Shown piece after piece: positions 5,302 through 5,350 of a stretch of 5,350 bases of DNA (positions are counted from its first letter, which is position 1; each line of letters opens with the position of its first letter). Where the stretch lies: contig CABUYS010000093.1 of the NCBI GenBank assembly GCA_902495835.1, forward strand, positions 1 through 5,350. The letters run 5' to 3'. Source of the stretch: an uncultured Oscillospiraceae bacterium (GTDB lineage Bacteria > Bacillota > Clostridia > Oscillospirales > Acutalibacteraceae). The notes below the pieces were generated by a model. It searched no databases, was not told where the DNA came from, and saw only the letters and a list, made by a program, of their open reading frames with translations. Made by a program: the position numbers and the translations under genes.

Positions 5302-5350
5302 TTTATTTTCTTTGATTCAAAACTGTTTCCCAATTTTTCTTAAAGAATTT

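Larger units (their letters stand above)
5034..5350 (-). repeat. Tandem repeat array C (138-bp period, about 2.3 copies, leaves window at right)
   Basis: Copies start near 5034, 5172 and 5310 at a constant offset of 138 bases. The 60 bases 5153-5212 recur exactly at 5291-5350. The period is exactly 46 codons, and one minus-strand frame is open through each unit except for a single TGA. It fills most of the lepA upstream region (4962-5350). The piece 4968-5033 shows nothing else I can support. No transposase, inverted termini or CRISPR-type spacers are present. Confidence 0.88.

Noticed and set aside
1..5350. CRISPR array or insertion sequence as explanation of the tandem repeats
   Set aside because: The units are 138-284 bp, directly adjacent and diverged along their length, with no short repeat-spacer alternation. 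There is no cas gene, transposase or terminal inverted repeat.
5034..5350. Nucleotide resemblance of array C plus strand to array B minus strand (GAGGCTGTAGCTATTGTATT-like)
   Set aside because: The match is about 20 bases with gaps and puts the two reading frames in opposite orientations. It is probably chance in AT-rich DNA.

Overview
The window looks like chromosomal DNA from a low-GC Gram-positive bacterium, most likely class Clostridia. This rests on the AT-rich spacers, purine-rich Shine-Dalgarno sites, tRNA genes that encode CCA, the lepA-hemW gene order, and LepA and tRNA sequences that resemble Bacillota versions from memory. No database search was possible. Every recognised gene reads leftward (minus strand).

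Reading from right to left: the right edge (5034-5350) is a 138-bp tandem repeat that preserves a minus-strand reading frame, with TGA stops at matching places. Then come lepA (elongation factor 4, 3147-4949, probable TTG start) and hemW (2002-3108), 38 bp apart and probably one transcript. This ends in an AT-rich hairpin with a long U tract at 1951-2001. That tract runs directly into a near-perfect promoter (TTGACA-18-TATAAT) driving tRNA-Met(CAU) and tRNA-Glu(UUC). After a bulged hairpin, 1001-1565 holds two 284-bp repeat copies of about 92% identity. Next is a 119-aa ASCH-domain protein, followed only 14 bp later by tRNA-Val(CAC) and a shared terminator (474-496). The left edge (1-314) holds an unlisted 58-aa membrane-type ORF, and the 3' part of that ORF is repeated in tandem out of the window.

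The housekeeping part is ordinary: translation (EF4, three tRNAs) and a heme chaperone. The unusual part is the spacers. Three separate tandem arrays each duplicate what looks like the 3' end of a short minus-strand reading frame. Copies differ by conservative or third-position changes, and most have no plausible start codon. Two of the arrays (left and middle) encode hydrophobic tails that can be aligned codon by codon. I read these as families of duplicated, decaying 3' gene ends. Whether any is expressed, and whether this is a recurrent genome-wide pattern, cannot be decided from this window.
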